From Deinococcus sp045062605 (GTDB lineage: Bacteria; Deinococcota; Deinococci; Deinococcales; Deinococcaceae): a stretch of DNA of 64,000 nt. Under the pieces are notes generated by a model. The model saw nothing but the letters and a program-made list of their open reading frames with translations. It was not told the DNA's origin and made no database searches. Position numbers and translations under genes: made by a program. This document shows, piece by piece, positions 47,270 to 57,849 of this stretch; positions within the stretch are counted from its first letter, which is position 1; every line of letters begins with the position of its first letter. The DNA lies in assembly GCF_045062605.1 (NCBI RefSeq), contig NZ_JBJGDW010000002.1:1-64000 (forward strand), written 5' to 3'.

Positions 47270-47315
47270 GCAGGTTTAACGGGTGGGAGGGGGCCAGAAG
47301 TCGGCTCTCTCCTTC

Positions 47316-48740
47316 TTATTTTGCTGAAGCTATAGGCAAACGCGACACACCCACAATTTGCCCAGAGTCCAGATGCAGATGATGCGTCAGTCCGTCCGGT
47401 GCGTCGCTCTCGCGGTGGGCAATGACCATGATATGCGTGCCGCCGCGTGCCAGCCCCGGCAGCAGGGCCAGAAAGCGGGCGCGGCTCGCGGCGTCCAGAA
47501 AATCCAGTCCCTCGTCCAGAATCAGCAGCGTGGGCGCGTGCAGTACGGCGCGGGCCAGTAGCAGCCGCCGGAGCTGCCCTTGCGACAGCGTTTCGGCGTG
47601 GCGGGGCAGCAGGTCTAGCAGGTCAAGCTGGGCGGCAAGGCTCGTGACCTTTGCTGATTCCTCAGCGCTCAGCTCCGGCACAAAGCCTTCTGTGCCGTGC
47701 AGGGCGCTGCCGATGATGTCCTGCCCGGTCCAGTCGCGTCGCTGCCGGATGCCTAGTTCGGCCCCGACGATGCCCACGGTGCGGCGGCGTTCGGTCAGCA
47801 GATCACGGGTCAGGTATGGGCGCTGGATTTTGCCGCCCAGCGCGGGATGCAGCTCCCCGGCGACCAGGCGGGCCAGCGTACTCTTGCCGCTTCCGTTCTC
47901 GCCGGTGACCAGCCAGTGTTGCCCGGCCTGCCACGTCCAACTGATTGGCCCCAGCGCCCGCGCGCCGTTGCGCCAGACCTCCACGTCGTTCAGGCGGATC
48001 AGGTCGCCTGTGCCCGGCGCAGTGGGCAGGCTCAGGGCGGCGGTGGGCGGGGGAGAGGTGGCTTCCTGCTCCTGCACGCGCCCACCTTCCACCCGCACGG
48101 TGCGCCACGGCAATTCCGGCGCTTCTTCCGGGCGGTGGGTGGCGAGAACGATGGCGACGCCCGAAGCGTGAACGCTGGCCAGCACGCGGCCCAGGTCATA
48201 CCGTGCGGCCACGCTGAGGCCATCGGTAAACTCGTCCAGCAGCAAGGCTTCAGGCCGGGGCATCAGCGCACGGGCCAGCACCACCCGCCGCCGTTGGCCG
48301 TGGCTGAGGGTGCGGAAATCCCGCTCTAGCAGGGCACTCAGATCGGTCAACGCCACGACTTCCAAGAGACGGGCCTCGGCTTCCGGCGTTGCCTCCCACA
48401 ATTTCAGGGTGTCGCCCTCGAAGGCGGCCAGCAGCACGTCCTGCACACTCTGTTCCCAGTCGCGGGTCAGGTAGAACGCCTCTGCATCCGGCCCCACCAC
48501 CGAGAGACTGCGCCGCGCCCGGACTGCTGAACCTTGTTTCACTCCGTTCAGCATGTAAGTCCGGTGTCCACTCATTGGTGAAACCTCGCCCGAAAGCAGG
48601 CGCAGCAGCGTGGTTTTCCCGCCGCCATTCGGGCCGAACAGGCGCAGGGCTTCGCCACTGTCCAGGCTCAGATTCACGTTTTCGAGCAGGGTGCGGCCCC
48701 CGGCCCTCACGGTCACATTCTTCAAGTCCACCAGCGTCAT
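47316..48740 (-). CDS. Tandem ABC ATPase (ModF-like)
   Basis: A 474-residue protein with two ABC domains and no membrane segment. Domain 1 (about residues 1-220) has the Walker A FGPNGGGKTT and a signature LSHGQRRR. Domain 2 (about 245-474) has TGENGSGKST, the signature LSQGQLRR and the Walker B TLLILDEGLD. The arrangement fits ModF-like proteins linked to molybdate or photorepair; no permease is adjacent, so a non-transport role is possible. ATG 48740 lies 8 bases after TAAACT (48749-48754). Confidence 0.82.
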   Translation of the reverse strand: MTLVDLKNVTVRAGGRTLLENVNLSLDSGEALRLFGPNGGGKTTLLRLLSGEVSPMSGHRTYMLNGVKQGSAVRARRSLSVVGPDAEAFYLTRDWEQSVQDVLLAAFEGDTLKLWEATPEAEARLLEVVALTDLSALLERDFRTLSHGQRRRVVLARALMPRPEALLLDEFTDGLSVAARYDLGRVLASVHASGVAIVLATHRPEEAPELPWRTVRVEGGRVQEQEATSPPPTAALSLPTAPGTGDLIRLNDVEVWRNGARALGPISWTWQAGQHWLVTGENGSGKSTLARLVAGELHPALGGKIQRPYLTRDLLTERRRTVGIVGAELGIRQRRDWTGQDIIGSALHGTEGFVPELSAEESAKVTSLAAQLDLLDLLPRHAETLSQGQLRRLLLARAVLHAPTLLILDEGLDFLDAASRARFLALLPGLARGGTHIMVIAHRESDAPDGLTHHLHLDSGQIVGVSRLPIASAK

Positions 48741-48816
48741 CGGAACAGAGTTTAGGGCCTGCTGGCGCGGGAACCTTCCGCCGCCCTCCCTCGTACTTAC
48801 TGTCAGGAGGAAATTC

Positions 48817-49737
48817 ATGGGTCCACTCATCGTTATCGTCGTTCTTCTTTTACTGGTGCTGATCACGTTGCTGGCAGGTGTTAAGAGCGTTCCACAAGGG
48901 TACGAGTGGACGCAGGAACGCTTCGGCAAGTATCAGCGCAGCCTCAAGCCGGGTCTGAACCTGATCATTCCGTACATCGACAAGATCGGGCGGCGCGTCA
49001 ACATGATGGAACAGGTGCTGGACGTGCCCAGCCAGGAAGTCATCACGCACGACAACGCCCTGATCACCGTGGACGGCGTGGTGTTCTATCAGGTGCTGGA
49101 CTCGGCCAAGGCCAGCTACGAGGTTCGCAATCTGGAGCAGGCCACCCTCAACCTGACCATGACCAATATCCGCACCGTGATGGGCGGCATGGATCTGGAC
49201 GAGCTGCTCAGCAACCGCGACTCGATCAACGCCCGCCTGCTGGCCGTGGTGGACGAGGCCACCGAGCCGTGGGGGGTCAAGGTCACGCGCATCGAGGTCA
49301 AGGACATCAAGCCGCCCGCCGATCTGGTGGCCTCGATGGGCCGACAGATGAAGGCCGAGCGTGAAAAGCGCGCCAACATTCTGGACGCCGAGGGCTTCCG
49401 TCAGGCCGCCATCCTGAAGGCAGAGGGCGAGAAGCAGGCCAAGATTCTGAACGCCGAGGGCCGCCGCCAGGCCACCTTCCTGGAAGCCGAGGCCCGCGAA
49501 CGTGAGGCCGCCGCAGAAGCCGAGGCCACCCGCGTGGTCAGCGACGCGATTGCCAACGGGAACGCGCAGGCCATCAACTACTTCATCGCGCAGCGCTACG
49601 TGGACGCCCTGAAGGAAATTGCAATCGCGCCCAACCAGAAGACCCTGATCCTGCCCATCGAGGCCACCGCCGTTCTGGGCAGCCTGCAAGGCATCGCGGA
49701 GGTGGCCAAAGAAGCCTTCGGCGGGAACAAGAGGTAG
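48817..49737 (+). CDS. SPFH/Band 7 stomatin-like protein (QmcA type)
   Basis: A 306-residue membrane-anchored protein. The N-terminal helix is GPLIVIVVLLLLVLITLLAG. The SPFH domain follows (VPQGYEWTQERFGKYQRSLKPG...VNMMEQVLDVPSQEVITHDN), then an Ala/Glu-rich coiled coil with repeated AEGEKQA/AEGRRQA motifs. Such proteins form oligomeric membrane microdomain scaffolds. AGGAGG 6 bases before ATG 48817. The nfeD gene follows 2 bases downstream, the usual partner. Confidence 0.93.
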   Translation: MGPLIVIVVLLLLVLITLLAGVKSVPQGYEWTQERFGKYQRSLKPGLNLIIPYIDKIGRRVNMMEQVLDVPSQEVITHDNALITVDGVVFYQVLDSAKASYEVRNLEQATLNLTMTNIRTVMGGMDLDELLSNRDSINARLLAVVDEATEPWGVKVTRIEVKDIKPPADLVASMGRQMKAEREKRANILDAEGFRQAAILKAEGEKQAKILNAEGRRQATFLEAEAREREAAAEAEATRVVSDAIANGNAQAINYFIAQRYVDALKEIAIAPNQKTLILPIEATAVLGSLQGIAEVAKEAFGGNKR

Positions 49738-49739
49738 GT

Positions 49740-50210
49740 ATGGGCGATCTGCTGCCGTCTTTCGAGCGCATCCTGCCCGGCCACTGGTGGGTGCTGGGCG
49801 CGGTGCTGCTGATGCTGGAGGTGGCCGCGCCGGGAATCTTCTTCGTGTGGCTGGCGCTGGCCGCCTTCGCGCTGGGCCTGATCGTGTTCGTGTTGCCACT
49901 GGCGGTGCCGTTTCAACTGGCGCTGTTCGCCGTCCTGAGCGTTCTGGCCGTCTTTCTGGGCAAGCGCTATGTGGGCAAGCTGGTGCTGGGCGGCTCGGAG
50001 GGTGATCGCCTGAATACCGGGGCAAACCGTCTGGTGGGCCGCACCGTCGTCGTCACCGCCGCCATCCACAACGGCGCAGGCCGCGTCCGCGTGGGCGACA
50101 GCGAGTGGCGTGCCACGGGTCCCGACACCCCCGAGGGCGCGCAGGTGCTGATCGTGAGCGCTGAAGGAACGACGCTGGCAGTGCGCGAGATCAGCGGAAC
50201 CTGGGTGTAG
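49740..50210 (+). CDS. nfeD: NfeD family membrane protein
   Basis: A 156-residue protein of the short NfeD1b type: three to four membrane helices (WVLGAVLLMLEVAAPGIFFVWLALAAFA) and a C-terminal OB-fold domain with VGRTVVVTAAIHNGAGRVRVGDSEW. It acts with the stomatin-like protein whose gene ends two bases upstream. The long protease-containing NfeD form is not present. Confidence 0.92.
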   Translation: MGDLLPSFERILPGHWWVLGAVLLMLEVAAPGIFFVWLALAAFALGLIVFVLPLAVPFQLALFAVLSVLAVFLGKRYVGKLVLGGSEGDRLNTGANRLVGRTVVVTAAIHNGAGRVRVGDSEWRATGPDTPEGAQVLIVSAEGTTLAVREISGTWV

Positions 50211-50244
50211 CAAGCCTGAGCTTTCAACCTCTTGAGCAAGCAAC

Positions 50245-50279
50245 AAAAAAAGCCCCTCCAGATTCTGGAGGGGCTTTTG
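50245..50279. terminator. Bidirectional terminator between nfeD and rpsI
   Basis: AAGCCCCTCCAG pairs with CTGGAGGGGCTT over a three-base loop, with an A-run on the left and a T-run on the right. It serves both convergent operons. Confidence 0.9.
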
Positions 50280-50293
50280 AGTGGAGTCTCGCT

Positions 50294-50695
<402 letters not shown>

Positions 50696-50697
50696 GA

Positions 50698-51159
50698 TTA
50701 TTTAACCTCTGCCTTGCTCTTGGTGTGGGCGGTGTTGGTGATCGCCAGCGGCTGCGGGTTTTGCGCGACATGCGGGTGACGCTCGCCGGCGTAAACCTTC
50801 AGGTGGCCGTGCATGGAACGCCCCTGACGGCCCTTGGGCAGCATCCCGAAGACGGCGTGTTCGATCACGCGGTCCGGGTGCTTGGCCAGACCTTCACGGG
50901 CGGTTTCTTTCTTCAGGCCGCCCTGGTAGCCGCTGTAGCGGGTGTAGATCTTACCGTCGAGCTTGCCGCCGGTCAGCGCGATCTTGTCGGCATTGACCAC
51001 GATCACGAAGTCGCCCTGGATCATGTTGGGGGTGAAGTCGGGGCGGTGCTTGCCACGGATGCGGCTTGCAACCACCGTGGCCAGGCGGCCCAGCGGGATG
51101 TCGGTGGCGTCCACCACGATCCAGTTCTGCTCGTCATTTTTAGGAACAAAGGTTTTCAC
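50698..51159 (-). CDS. rplM: 50S ribosomal protein L13
   Basis: A 153-residue L13. The core IVVDATDIPLGRLATVVASRIRGKHRPDFTP, the VFGMLPKGRQGR motif and LKVYAGERHPH are diagnostic. A GTG start at 51159 has CGGAG about 8 bases upstream. Followed by rpsI. The C-terminus has a short Lys-containing extension. Confidence 0.98.
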   Translation of the reverse strand: MKTFVPKNDEQNWIVVDATDIPLGRLATVVASRIRGKHRPDFTPNMIQGDFVIVVNADKIALTGGKLDGKIYTRYSGYQGGLKKETAREGLAKHPDRVIEHAVFGMLPKGRQGRSMHGHLKVYAGERHPHVAQNPQPLAITNTAHTKSKAEVK

Positions 51160-51300
51160 GGTAAAACTCCGTACAGATATGTGGGATTTGGCGGCGACAC
51201 GCCCCGGCCTAACGGGGGGAAAGGTTCGTGCGTGTCCGGGTGCCTGCCCGGCTATCTGCGTCCTACCAGACGCAAGACACTAAAGGTCAGGCTATCAGAT
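51160..51300 (-). promoter_or_regulatory. rplM: Structured 5' leader of the rplM-rpsI operon
   Basis: The leader contains TGCGTC/GACGCA (51257-51274) and two further GC hairpins of the CCGGG/CCCGG type. Autoregulated L13 leaders are known in other bacteria, so this may be a binding site for L13 or simply GC-rich structure. Confidence 0.35.
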
Positions 51301-51356
51301 TGAGGTGTGGGTGGGCAAGTGGAGTTTGATGGGAGTGGTGTTCTTCGTGTCGCGGC

Positions 51357-52484
51357 CTAGAAGTGCGGGGCGTGCTGGGCAGGTGGGGCGATGCTGGCGT
51401 GCATGTCCAGCGCGTAACGGTCTGTCATCCCGGCCAGGTAGTCGCAGACCACGCGGGCCAGTTCCTCCGCTTCGGTGCGCTCCCGGAACTGCGGGGGCAA
51501 CATGCTGGGGTGCTGCATGAGGGCGTGAAACAGCGTGGTCAGCACCCGGCTGCCCTGCTCCACCTGCATCTCCACGCGCCAGTGGCGGTACAGGTTTTCT
51601 TTCAGAAAGACGCCCGTGTCACGCAGCAAGGCGCGGAGGTGGGGGCTGTAAGTGATCAGGCGGGCGGGCAGGGTTTGGACGGCGGCGGCGCTGCCAATAC
51701 CACTTCCTACGATTGCCGCGTCGCTCGCCGCCGTCAGGTCCCCGATCAGCCAGCCCAGCAGCTCGCGGTGCAGCGTCCGCCGCTGACCTTCCGAGAGAAC
51801 CGCGCCAGCCACGCCAGTTCGGCTGGAAAGTTCGGCCCACAGCGGCAACTCCAGCAACTGCGCGTGCGAGAGCAGTCCGCTCCGCAAGCCGTCGTCCAGA
51901 TCGTGCGCGGTGTAAGCCAGAGCGTCGGCGGCGTCCACCAGTTGGGCCTCTAAACTGGGTGGTCCCAGTCCGGCGCGGTCATGTTTGTTCAGGCCGTCCA
52001 GCGTATCCAGCGTCAGATTCAACCCCGGATACTCCGCTTTGGGCTGCTCCAGCACCGACACGATGCGCCGGGCCTGAGAGTTGTGGTCAAAGCCGCCATG
52101 ACCTGCCATCAGGCCGTTCAGCACGCGTTCCCCGGCGTGGCCGAAAGGGGGATGGCCCAGATCATGCGCCAGCGCCACTGTCTCGGCCAGCGTTTCGTTC
52201 AGGCCCAGATTCAGAGCCACCGAGCGGGCCACCTGCTGCACCTCCAGCGTGTGCGTCAGGCGGGTGCGGTAGTGGTCCCCGCTGGCGTTCAGGAACACCT
52301 GCGTCTTGGCCTCCAGACGGCGGAAGGCGGTGGTGTGCAGCACCCGGTCCCGGTCCTTCTGGAAGGCGGTGCGCGTGGCGCTCTCGGCCTCCGGGTATTC
52401 CCGCCCGCGCGACCATTGGCTCAGGGTGGCGTAGGGCGCAAGCGTCTGCGCCTCGCGGGCCTCCAGATCGGCGCGGCTGAGCAT
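51357..52484 (-). CDS. dgt: Deoxyguanosinetriphosphate triphosphohydrolase-like protein
   Basis: A 375-residue HD-domain dNTPase that splits dGTP or related dNTPs into nucleoside and triphosphate. Metal ligands are H78 (THTLEV), H107/D108 (AHDLGH) and a later Asp in LVDAADALAYTAHDLDDG. The start at 52484 is preferred because it begins the conserved region, and because TACACT (52491-52496) lies 6 bases upstream. The frame upstream runs into the divergent bcp gene and is not coding. Confidence 0.92.
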   Translation of the reverse strand: MLSRADLEAREAQTLAPYATLSQWSRGREYPEAESATRTAFQKDRDRVLHTTAFRRLEAKTQVFLNASGDHYRTRLTHTLEVQQVARSVALNLGLNETLAETVALAHDLGHPPFGHAGERVLNGLMAGHGGFDHNSQARRIVSVLEQPKAEYPGLNLTLDTLDGLNKHDRAGLGPPSLEAQLVDAADALAYTAHDLDDGLRSGLLSHAQLLELPLWAELSSRTGVAGAVLSEGQRRTLHRELLGWLIGDLTAASDAAIVGSGIGSAAAVQTLPARLITYSPHLRALLRDTGVFLKENLYRHWRVEMQVEQGSRVLTTLFHALMQHPSMLPPQFRERTEAEELARVVCDYLAGMTDRYALDMHASIAPPAQHAPHF

Positions 52485-52592
52485 GAGGGCAGTGTATTGC
52501 AGACAACGGGCAGGAGGGGTTTTCTCCCACACATCGTTGGTGCTGGGAACCACCGCGCCCCACTCATACGGTCCCACCTCTAAACTGCGGGC

Positions 52593-53069
52593 ATGAAGCC
52601 TGCCGTTCAGAAACCGGCCCCCGAATTCACGCGCCGCAGCGACGATGGCCGTACTGTCAGCCTGTCCGGCCTGCGCGGGCAGTGGGTGGTGCTGTACTTT
52701 TACCCGCGCGCCAGTTCGCCGGGCTGTTCCATCGAGGCCCGGCGTTTCGAGGCGGCCCTGCCCGAATTTGAGCGCCTGAACGCGGTGGTGATTGGGATCA
52801 GCACCGACACCGAGGCCCATCAGGCCCATTTCCGCGACACCTGTGGCCTGACGCACCCCATGATTCCCGACGGGGACAAGGAACTCTGTCGGGCTTACGG
52901 CGTCGTCGGTGGTCTGGGCGGTCTGCTGGGTATGGCGTCGCGCGCCACCTTTTTAATCGATCCACAGGGCTTGCTGGTCTTCGAACACCGCAGTGCCAAC
53001 CCGGCGGGCCACGCCCCGGTGATCTTGCAGGAACTGGAGCGGCAGGCCGGGGAAATTCAGGCGCGGTAG
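52593..53069 (+). CDS. bcp: Bcp/PrxQ-type peroxiredoxin
   Basis: A 158-residue thioredoxin-fold peroxidase that reduces peroxides with thiols. The peroxidatic cysteine is C45 in YPRASSPGCSIEA. The usual resolving cysteine five residues later is Arg (R50), so this is an atypical or 1-Cys type; C84 and C99 are other possible partners. TAAACT at 52581-52586, 6 bases before the ATG, implies a leaderless message. The glycosylase-like gene starts 2 bases after its stop. Confidence 0.9.
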   Translation: MKPAVQKPAPEFTRRSDDGRTVSLSGLRGQWVVLYFYPRASSPGCSIEARRFEAALPEFERLNAVVIGISTDTEAHQAHFRDTCGLTHPMIPDGDKELCRAYGVVGGLGGLLGMASRATFLIDPQGLLVFEHRSANPAGHAPVILQELERQAGEIQAR

Positions 53070-53071
53070 CC

Positions 53072-54181
53072 GTGGCCCCTCTGACCCCCGTCGATCTGCG
53101 CGCCGCAGCGTTCCGTACCCTCACGCCGCAGCCCTCGCTTCAAGCGGCGCTCAACGGTGTGGGCTTTTTGCAGGCCGATCCGATCCGCGCCCCGGCCCGC
53201 GCGCAGGACCTGACGCTGCTGGCCCGCGTTCCTGGCTACCGCGCAGGCGAACTGGAACGCCGCTACGCCGAACTGGACGTCGAGGAAGACATGATTCCCA
53301 ATTACGGCTTCGTGCCGCGCGCAGTTCAGGCGCTTCTGCACCCGCGCGAAGTTGCGCCGGGCCATGTGGAACTGGAGCATCCAGGTCTGCTGGAAGCGGT
53401 CCGCGCCCAGTTGAACGCTGGCGTGGAACTGCATCCCCGCGATCTGGCCGCCGCGCTGGGCAAGGGCCGCACCGTCAACGCCTGGGGCGGTCAGTCCAGC
53501 GCCACGACCCGCATTCTGGGCGCACTGCACTACCGGGGCGAGGCCCGCGTGACCCGCCGGGTGGGCGGCGTGCGCGTCTACGGCCCGGCCCCGCATCTGG
53601 CCGCCCTGCGCGCCGCGCCTCTGCCTGAAGCCGAACGTCTGGGCCGCACGGTGCATCTGCTGGCCGCGTTGTACGGCCCCCTGCCGGAGGCCAGCTTGCG
53701 CTATCTGGTCAGTCTGTCCGGCTTCGGCTTTCCGCACCTACGCGGCGAACTGAAGGCAGCGTTCAAGGTGGCCGTGAAAGAGGAACTGTCGGGCGCAACG
53801 GTGGACAGCGTGAAGTACGTCTGGACGGCGGATGGGTCTCCAACCGACTCACCTGCCCCGCGCGGGGTGCGGATCGTAGGACCGTTCGATCCGCTGGTCT
53901 GGGACCGCCGCCGCTTTGAACACTTGCACGGCTGGCCCTACCGTTTCGAGGCGTACACCCCCGCCACTAGACGCACGAGGGGCTACTACGCGCTGCCGAT
54001 CTTTTCCGCTGGGCGCGCGGTAGGCTGGGCCAATCTGAAACTCAGTGGGGGAGAGCTGGACGCGGAGCTGGGTTTCATTCCTGGCTTCCGGCAGACCGCT
54101 GCCTTCCGCAAAGAGTTGGAAACGGAGTTGGACCGCTACCGTGCATTTCTGACCGCCTCTTCAGTGAGCGGACTTGAGTAA
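53072..54181 (+). CDS. HTH_42 winged-helix DNA glycosylase-like protein (YcaQ/AlkX)
   Basis: A 369-residue protein of the AlkZ/AlkX (YcaQ) family, enzymes that unhook interstrand DNA crosslinks and excise alkylated bases. The catalytic motif QxD is present as Q34 and D36 (FLQADPI), the AlkX form. The C-terminal signature PFDPLVWDRRRFEHLHGWPYRFE and RRTRGYYALPIF is typical. A GTG start at 53072 lies 2 bases after bcp, so the two are cotranscribed and may be part of one oxidative/alkylation defence unit. Confidence 0.87.
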   Translation: MAPLTPVDLRAAAFRTLTPQPSLQAALNGVGFLQADPIRAPARAQDLTLLARVPGYRAGELERRYAELDVEEDMIPNYGFVPRAVQALLHPREVAPGHVELEHPGLLEAVRAQLNAGVELHPRDLAAALGKGRTVNAWGGQSSATTRILGALHYRGEARVTRRVGGVRVYGPAPHLAALRAAPLPEAERLGRTVHLLAALYGPLPEASLRYLVSLSGFGFPHLRGELKAAFKVAVKEELSGATVDSVKYVWTADGSPTDSPAPRGVRIVGPFDPLVWDRRRFEHLHGWPYRFEAYTPATRRTRGYYALPIFSAGRAVGWANLKLSGGELDAELGFIPGFRQTAAFRKELETELDRYRAFLTASSVSGLE

Positions 54182-54220
54182 GGTGTGTAAGGCACTCATG
54201 GGCGGTATGCTGACGGCAAT

Positions 54221-55579
<1,359 letters not shown>

Positions 55580-55667
55580 TCCCCCCCCAGTGCCTGACCA
55601 GTCCGGTCAGCCGCGCCGCGCATGGCTCTCATCCGCCCTCGGCACAATGGCAATAGGAGGTATTCTC

Positions 55668-56183
55668 ATGAAAAACATCCAGATCACGAAGGCCCTGGTG
55701 ACCGCACTGCTGGTTGCCCCCGCCCTGGCCGCAGTCGCGGGCGCGCAGAACTCGCCCCTGAAGGTCACCGCTTCCACCCTGCTGGTCACGGAGATCAAGA
55801 CGGACGGCAAAACCACCGAAGCTCTGACCGACACCGCCAACCGGGGCGTGTCACCGGGCGACCTGTTGCAGCTCCAGCAGCGTGTGGAGAACACCAGCAG
55901 AATGCCCGTCAAGCAGCTCAAGCTGAATATGGCGGTTCCGGCGGCCACGGCATTTACCAGGCAGCAGTGCGACGCGGACGGTGTGACGGCGCTGTTCAGC
56001 ATCGACGGCAAAACTTATGCCGCCGAACCCCTCAAGAAGTTCGTGACCGTGACCGAGAACGGCCAGGACGTCAAGAAAGAAGTGACGGTCAATCCCAATG
56101 AGTACACCCATGTCCGCTGGCAGTTGCCCGATCTTAAGGGCGGTGGGGTGGTCACCTGTTTTATCCGGGCCACCGTCAAGTAA
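55668..56183 (+). CDS. Secreted protein with a DUF11-like repeat, unknown function
   Basis: A 171-residue exported protein. The signal peptide (KNIQITKALVTALLVAPALAAV) ends near AGAQ. The mature domain is beta-rich with VSPGDLLQLQQRVENTS, a pattern seen in DUF11/CARDB-like immunoglobulin-fold repeats. Two cysteines (QQCDADG and VVTCFIR) may form a disulfide. AGGAGG at 55655-55660, 7 bases before the ATG, fixes the start at 55668. The terminator at 56198-56236 follows. The role is unknown, probably envelope-associated. Confidence 0.7.
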   Translation: MKNIQITKALVTALLVAPALAAVAGAQNSPLKVTASTLLVTEIKTDGKTTEALTDTANRGVSPGDLLQLQQRVENTSRMPVKQLKLNMAVPAATAFTRQQCDADGVTALFSIDGKTYAAEPLKKFVTVTENGQDVKKEVTVNPNEYTHVRWQLPDLKGGGVVTCFIRATVK

Positions 56184-56197
56184 GCGGCAGCAAGGGA

Positions 56198-56236
56198 GGG
56201 AGGCGAGTCTTGACGGCTCGCCTCCCATTCTTTTGT
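56198..56236. terminator. Bidirectional terminator
   Basis: GGGAGGCGAG (56198-56207) pairs perfectly with CTCGCCTCCC (56217-56226), followed by ATTCTTTT. It separates the secreted-protein gene from the convergent transporter-monooxygenase operon. Confidence 0.88.
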
Positions 56237-56243
56237 CTGTTGA

Positions 56244-57371
56244 TCAGGCCACTGGAGCCACTTTATCCGTGTGGATGGCGCGGCCCTCTTCCTGTTTACC
56301 CTTGAGGAGCGGCATGACCAGTTCGCCAAAACGTCGGGCCTCTTCCAGATGCGGGTAGCCGCTGAAGATGAATGAGGAAAAGCCCATGTCCTCGTAGCGG
56401 CGAATCTTGTCGGCCACCTGTTGCGGGTCACCAATCAGGGCGACGCCCACACCGCTGCGGGCCATGCCCACTCCAGCCCACAGGCCAGGTTCTACCATCA
56501 GATCGGCGTCCAGATTCTTGACCATGTCGATCTGGCGCTGCTGGCCCACGCCGTCTACATGCGCGTGGCTGGCAACAAAGGCGGCGCGCACCTCCGGGTC
56601 CACGCGGCTGATCAGGCGTTCGGCGGCGGCGCGGGCTTCCTCTTCTGTTTCGCGAACGATGACGTGGGTTCGCAGGCCGTAGCGGAGCTTGCGCCCGGTT
56701 TTCTCGGCCAGCGCCGCCATCTGCGCCATGCGCTCTTTGATCATGTCCTCGCGCTCACCCCACATCAGGTACACGTCGGCCAGTTCGGCGGCGATCTGCT
56801 GCGCCACCGGGGACGCGCCGCCGAAGTAGATGGGGATAGGCTCCACCGGGGCGGGGTCCAGCACGGCGTTGTCGAAAGCGTAGATGTCCGATTTGAAGGA
56901 CTGAGGCGGCGGCTGTGTCCACAACTGGCGCAGAATCTGCATGAATTCTCGGGTGCGCTCGTAGCGTTTGGCGTGGTCCTCGAAGTCACCGTACATGGCG
57001 TTCTCGGCGGGGCTGCTTCCTGTCACGATGTTCAGGCGCACGCGCCCCGGAAACAGGTTTTGCAGTGTGGCAAGCATCTTGGCGTACATGGAAGGCTGAA
57101 ACATGCCGGGCCGCACGGCGATCAGCAGCGCCGGATCGGTGGCCGCCGTCTGGGCCAGCGCCGCCACCGCCGCCGTGTAGTTCTCGTGTTCGCTGTGGTA
57201 GTTGGTGGCGGTCAGCAGGGCGTCAAAGCCCGCCTCGCCCGCCGTGGAAATCAGGCTTTGCAGGTAGGGCAGCGTGGGCTTGCGCGGCATCTTGTTCTTG
57301 GTGCCGATGAATTCGCCGTCGCGCGAGAGTTGCAGGAACCACAGGAATTCGGACTGGGATGGGTTGGTCAT
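56244..57371 (-). CDS. FMNH2-dependent alkanesulfonate-monooxygenase family protein (SsuD-like)
   Basis: A 375-residue bacterial-luciferase-fold (LLM) monooxygenase. It keeps the SsuD catalytic set: R234 and H236 (GLRTHVIVRET), R305 (ARSGVGVALIG) and Y339 (FSGYPHLEEA); the segment corresponding to E. coli Cys54 has no cysteine. SsuD-type enzymes release sulfite from sulfonates using FMNH2 from a separate reductase, which is not encoded here. The gene ends an operon with a sugar-type ABC transporter. That context resembles sulfoquinovose monooxygenase loci rather than ssuEADCB. Its ATG overlaps the upstream gene by four bases. Confidence 0.88.
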   Translation of the reverse strand: MTNPSQSEFLWFLQLSRDGEFIGTKNKMPRKPTLPYLQSLISTAGEAGFDALLTATNYHSEHENYTAAVAALAQTAATDPALLIAVRPGMFQPSMYAKMLATLQNLFPGRVRLNIVTGSSPAENAMYGDFEDHAKRYERTREFMQILRQLWTQPPPQSFKSDIYAFDNAVLDPAPVEPIPIYFGGASPVAQQIAAELADVYLMWGEREDMIKERMAQMAALAEKTGRKLRYGLRTHVIVRETEEEARAAAERLISRVDPEVRAAFVASHAHVDGVGQQRQIDMVKNLDADLMVEPGLWAGVGMARSGVGVALIGDPQQVADKIRRYEDMGFSSFIFSGYPHLEEARRFGELVMPLLKGKQEEGRAIHTDKVAPVA

Positions 57372-57847
57372 TTGGCAACTCCTTGATCATCTGGACGGTC
57401 CTGCCAGAAATAGATTGTGGGGCCATAGTCGTCGGGTTCTGTCTCGCAGAGAATTACGAATTTCCTATCAGGAAACTGGGCGGCAGATGCAGCATTCCAT
57501 CCTGATCTAATGACGCCTGCCAGATATTCATAAATCGCCGAGGAGTATTGTGGAGAATTGGGAAGCAGGTACGTCGTGTGAATGTGATTTAGCATCTGCT
57601 CAACCTGCGTACAGTTGCGCCCGGTGGTTTCCATCCATCTGTCAAAGCGTTCAGAAGTGTACGCCCCTTGCCTGATGATGCAGCCGTCAACTTCGATGAA
57701 CGTGGGCCAGGACAGATCAGCAAAGGCGACGGCCAACTCCGGGTTTCCCTCGACACCAATCAGATCAGAGAGAGAAACGCCGTCGTCGGTTTCGCGCTGC
57801 CACTCTTTCAAGCGCGGCAAATGTTCCAGCGGGAGTGAGGGTGTCAC
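57368..57847 (-). CDS. Unknown protein inside the transporter-monooxygenase operon
   Basis: A 159-residue soluble protein without signal peptide or membrane segment. It contains several Trp/Tyr-rich stretches (DLSWPTFIEVDG, YEYLAGVIRSGWNAAS, YGPTIYFWQDRP). I recognise no family. GTG 57847 lies 2 bases after the MalG-type permease stop, and the end overlaps the SsuD-like start (ATGA), so it is cotranscribed. The gene is visibly AT-richer than its neighbours, with codons such as ATA, TTA and AAT on the coding strand, suggesting a recent acquisition. It could be an accessory enzyme or an unrelated insertion. Confidence 0.65.
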   Translation of the reverse strand: MTPSLPLEHLPRLKEWQRETDDGVSLSDLIGVEGNPELAVAFADLSWPTFIEVDGCIIRQGAYTSERFDRWMETTGRNCTQVEQMLNHIHTTYLLPNSPQYSSAIYEYLAGVIRSGWNAASAAQFPDRKFVILCETEPDDYGPTIYFWQDRPDDQGVAK

Positions 57848-57849
57848 AC

